In this document: piece by piece, positions 32,570 through 34,494 of the stretch | How positions within the stretch are numbered: position 1 is the stretch's first letter | Layout of the letters: every line of letters begins with the position of its first letter | Source: Caryophanales bacterium UBA7642 | GTDB taxonomy: Bacteria; Bacillota_I; Bacilli_A; RFN20; CAG-288 | Length of the DNA: 34,494 nucleotides | Direction of reading: 5' to 3' | Assembly: GCA_002483745.1 (NCBI GenBank) | Contig: DLIM01000019.1 | Span: 14,639 to 49,132 of the forward strand | Translations under genes and position numbers: made by a program | The notes under the pieces: generated by a model | What the model saw: only the letters and a program-made list of their open reading frames with translations | Told to the model about the DNA's origin: nothing | Databases searched by the model: none

Positions 32570-34090
32570 ATGAAAAAGCACTTTGGATTGATGTTATCAG
32601 TTGCCGGACTAATGCTTGCTTCAGCTACTACAGCTGGGCTTTGCACTTGGGTTTTCGGCAATAATCAATCTACTACCGCTATAGTTGATGATATCAAGAT
32701 TAATGAGTTTAATTTCTTGATTGGTATTTATCCCACCAATGGTGGTTTTTATAAGCTTGATGATAATGGCAATGAAGTTTTAGTTTCTAAAAAAGGCTTC
32801 CGTCTTCTTGAAGGCACTTATGATGATAATGTCATGTCTTCTAGTTTCACTTATTCCGACTATACTACTGAGCATATTTATTATGAAGTCGATTCTAAAG
32901 GCAAAAAGAGGACTTTTAATAAGGCTGACGGAGAAGAAAATACTGTAACTGTTACAGCTATTGAATATCCTGAAGGCTGTGGAGCTACTATTCTTAAGCT
33001 TCCTACTCAGTTTGGCTATTATTATAATGGTGTTTTAGATACCAATCAGGTTTATGATGTCTCTGGTTACGATAGTTGCCCATTCCATACAACTAATATG
33101 CCTGGCAATAATGCTCCTGATTCTAAGCTAGCCAATGTTTCTTTGTTTGGCCATTATGAAAATACTGATTTAAACGGCAATGGAGTCTCTGAAATTACGG
33201 AAATTAATCTACCTTCTGATAGCTCATCCTTGAAGTATATTTCCGATCGTGCCTTTGCCGGTCTTCCTGCTATTAAGAATCTTGATTTATCTAATGCTAC
33301 TTCGCTTCAATTCATCGGTCAGTGGGCCTTTACTAGAGATTATCAGTTAGAGAAGGTTAAGCTTCCTAGCAATATCAAAGCCACTGATAACAACAACCCT
33401 AATAACTATAAACGTTCTTATCGTTACCTCAATGGCTATACCACAGCTACTGATACTGACTACGACAACCATTTCACTGATGGTGAGTATGTTTCTGGCA
33501 AGGCCGATTCGATTTTCTCTTCCAACGACTATATCGATGTTATTAATACAAGAGAAAGCCATCGTTTCAATATGTATGGCATGTTAAGCTACTCTTCAAT
33601 TAAGAACTTTGATTTCCGTGACTATCCCAATATAACTCATCTCCCTACTCAGTTCTTATGCAACGACTTAAGTCTAAAAACTCTTATTATCAGCAATAAT
33701 ATTGTTGGCGGAAACAATAAGAACCAAGCTTTTGGTTTCATGGATGATGCTTTTAGACCCGAATCATATGATAGTAAGGCTGGTGCTTTAACAAAGATCT
33801 ACTATGAAGGATCTTTACAGACATTCAAGGAATTAAAGCTTAATAGTAAGCTCTTTATTGATAGCAGTACTATTCCTTCCCGCTTCCCGATGTTTGGCTC
33901 TAGATACGATAGTGCTACTTCTCAGTATGTCTATGATGAGACTTTAGCTGACCCTTATATTTATTCTTTGACTGAAACGACAAAGAAGTTAGCTTTCTTC
34001 TCTATCAATACCAAGACGGTTTCTGGTGTTAAGGTTCCTAACACTGTCAGTGTTAACAACTACGGACAGCAAAAAATCATTAATATCTAA
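32570..34090 (+). CDS. Secreted BspA-like leucine-rich-repeat protein
   Basis: A 506-residue exported protein. The signal peptide (about residues 1-25) ends in Ala/Thr-rich residues but has no lipobox, unlike the other surface proteins here. The sequence after it (TWVFGNN) resembles the start of TasA/SipW-type exported proteins in the same group of bacteria; this is inference. Residues about 215-265 contain BspA-type repeats with the pattern LKYISDRAFAGLPAIKNLDLS and LQFIGQWAF. More divergent units follow, for example IKNFDFRDYPNITHLPTQFL and LKTLIIS. The gene stands alone and has no sortase motif or C-terminal anchor, so release or non-covalent attachment is likely. BspA-like proteins commonly mediate adhesion; its partner is unknown. 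Confidence 0.82.
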   Translation: MKKHFGLMLSVAGLMLASATTAGLCTWVFGNNQSTTAIVDDIKINEFNFLIGIYPTNGGFYKLDDNGNEVLVSKKGFRLLEGTYDDNVMSSSFTYSDYTTEHIYYEVDSKGKKRTFNKADGEENTVTVTAIEYPEGCGATILKLPTQFGYYYNGVLDTNQVYDVSGYDSCPFHTTNMPGNNAPDSKLANVSLFGHYENTDLNGNGVSEITEINLPSDSSSLKYISDRAFAGLPAIKNLDLSNATSLQFIGQWAFTRDYQLEKVKLPSNIKATDNNNPNNYKRSYRYLNGYTTATDTDYDNHFTDGEYVSGKADSIFSSNDYIDVINTRESHRFNMYGMLSYSSIKNFDFRDYPNITHLPTQFLCNDLSLKTLIISNNIVGGNNKNQAFGFMDDAFRPESYDSKAGALTKIYYEGSLQTFKELKLNSKLFIDSSTIPSRFPMFGSRYDSATSQYVYDETLADPYIYSLTETTKKLAFFSINTKTVSGVKVPNTVSVNNYGQQKIINI

Positions 34091-34095
34091 TAAAC

Positions 34096-34123
34096 AAAAG
34101 GTCGCAATAAGGCGACCTTTTTT
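34096..34123. terminator. Bidirectional rho-independent terminator
   Basis: AAAAGGTCGC (34096-34105) pairs with GCGACCTTTT (34112-34121), with T-runs on both strands. It serves the LRR gene on the plus strand and the small convergent gene on the minus strand. Confidence 0.9.
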
Positions 34124-34132
34124 GATGTACAA

Positions 34133-34459
34133 CTAATTCAGTTCTTTGATTATTTCTTCATCTTTGGAAGAAATTTCTTCAGCTTCCTTGTCTTCTTTGT
34201 TGAAGTCTTTAAGGAAATGGTAGCTATTCTTCAAGATGGTTTTGAATTGCTTCTTGGTCTTAGGATCAAGCTTACCAATCTGTTGGTAGACTTTGATGAA
34301 AGAAGAAATCTTATGTTTGCCAAGCTGAGCCATGGTTGGGACTTCTGTTCCGGTTAAGACCTGATAGATAGTTTCAACAATCAGCTCTTTCTCATCATAG
34401 GAGGCATTAACGATCCATTCATTGAGGAACCTGACATTCTTCTTGGTGTTATCAGACAT
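34133..34459 (-). CDS. Small helical protein of unknown function
   Basis: A 108-residue cytoplasmic protein rich in Lys and Glu, predicted to be almost all helix. It has an N-terminal segment (LNEWIVNASYDEKELIVETIYQVL), a middle part (PTMAQLGKHKISSFIKVYQQIG) and a highly charged, acidic C-terminal tail. No known family, membrane segment or metal motif was recognised. CGGGA just upstream of the ATG is a modest ribosome site. It converges on the LRR gene and shares its terminator. A nucleic-acid-binding or stress-related role is conceivable, but there is no direct support. Confidence 0.65.
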   Translation of the reverse strand: MSDNTKKNVRFLNEWIVNASYDEKELIVETIYQVLTGTEVPTMAQLGKHKISSFIKVYQQIGKLDPKTKKQFKTILKNSYHFLKDFNKEDKEAEEISSKDEEIIKELN

Positions 34460-34494
34460 GATTCCCGTTATAAAGCAATCATTATTTAGATCGA

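Noticed and set aside
296..34459. Mycoplasma genetic code (TGA as Trp)
   Set aside because: Genes end at TGA in sensible places just before terminators, and Trp is encoded by TGG.

Overview
The window is an A+T-rich piece of a chromosome from a low-GC bacterium with a single membrane. Eight exported lipoproteins carry serine-rich tails after the lipobox Cys, most genes have purine-rich ribosome sites, and intrinsic terminators with U-tracts are common. TGA is used as a stop (for example 27605-27607 and the minus-strand gene ending at 25619) and Trp is encoded by TGG, so this is not the mycoplasma code 4. Gene content (starch and glycan use, reversed-order GH3, BspA-like repeats, surface lipoproteins) suggests an uncultured, probably gut-associated member of the Bacilli/Erysipelotrichia-Tenericutes region of the tree. 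The exact lineage is an inference.

Region 1 (251-11510) is one long starch/maltodextrin operon. It holds 4-alpha-glucanotransferase, a maltodextrin-binding lipoprotein, MalF, MalG, a GH13 alpha-amylase lipoprotein, a very long MalK ATPase and two unknown lipoproteins, and it closes with a strong terminator. The products would cut starch at the surface, import maltodextrins and rearrange them in the cytoplasm. MalK is about 480 residues longer than usual: a coiled coil lies between two copies of a beta-rich module.

Region 2 (11540-15813) is a MarR regulator overlapping a heterodimeric ABC exporter pair, one half of which has a degenerate ATP site. Region 3 (15881-18022) is a LytTR response regulator and a GHKL sensor kinase. 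It is followed by a 557-base gap that carries palindromes and a sequence also found in front of the regulator gene.

Region 4 (18492-26790) is a glycan-use cluster. It holds an 806-residue lipoprotein with three carbohydrate-binding-like modules, a metallophosphoesterase lipoprotein, a membrane-anchored GH3 enzyme with reversed domain order, and a convergent CE2-like esterase lipoprotein.

Region 5 (26903-34494) is mixed: a SAM methyltransferase, a lipoprotein whose C-terminal half matches the barnase active-site layout, an alpha/beta hydrolase, a CPA2-type cation/proton antiporter, a family 2 glycosyltransferase, a BspA-like leucine-rich-repeat secreted protein and a small helical unknown. 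No tRNA, rRNA, CRISPR array, insertion sequence or phage gene was recognised. The most distinctive observations are the extended MalK, the barnase-like lipoprotein, the doubly anchored reversed GH3 and the repeat/palindrome region after the two-component system.
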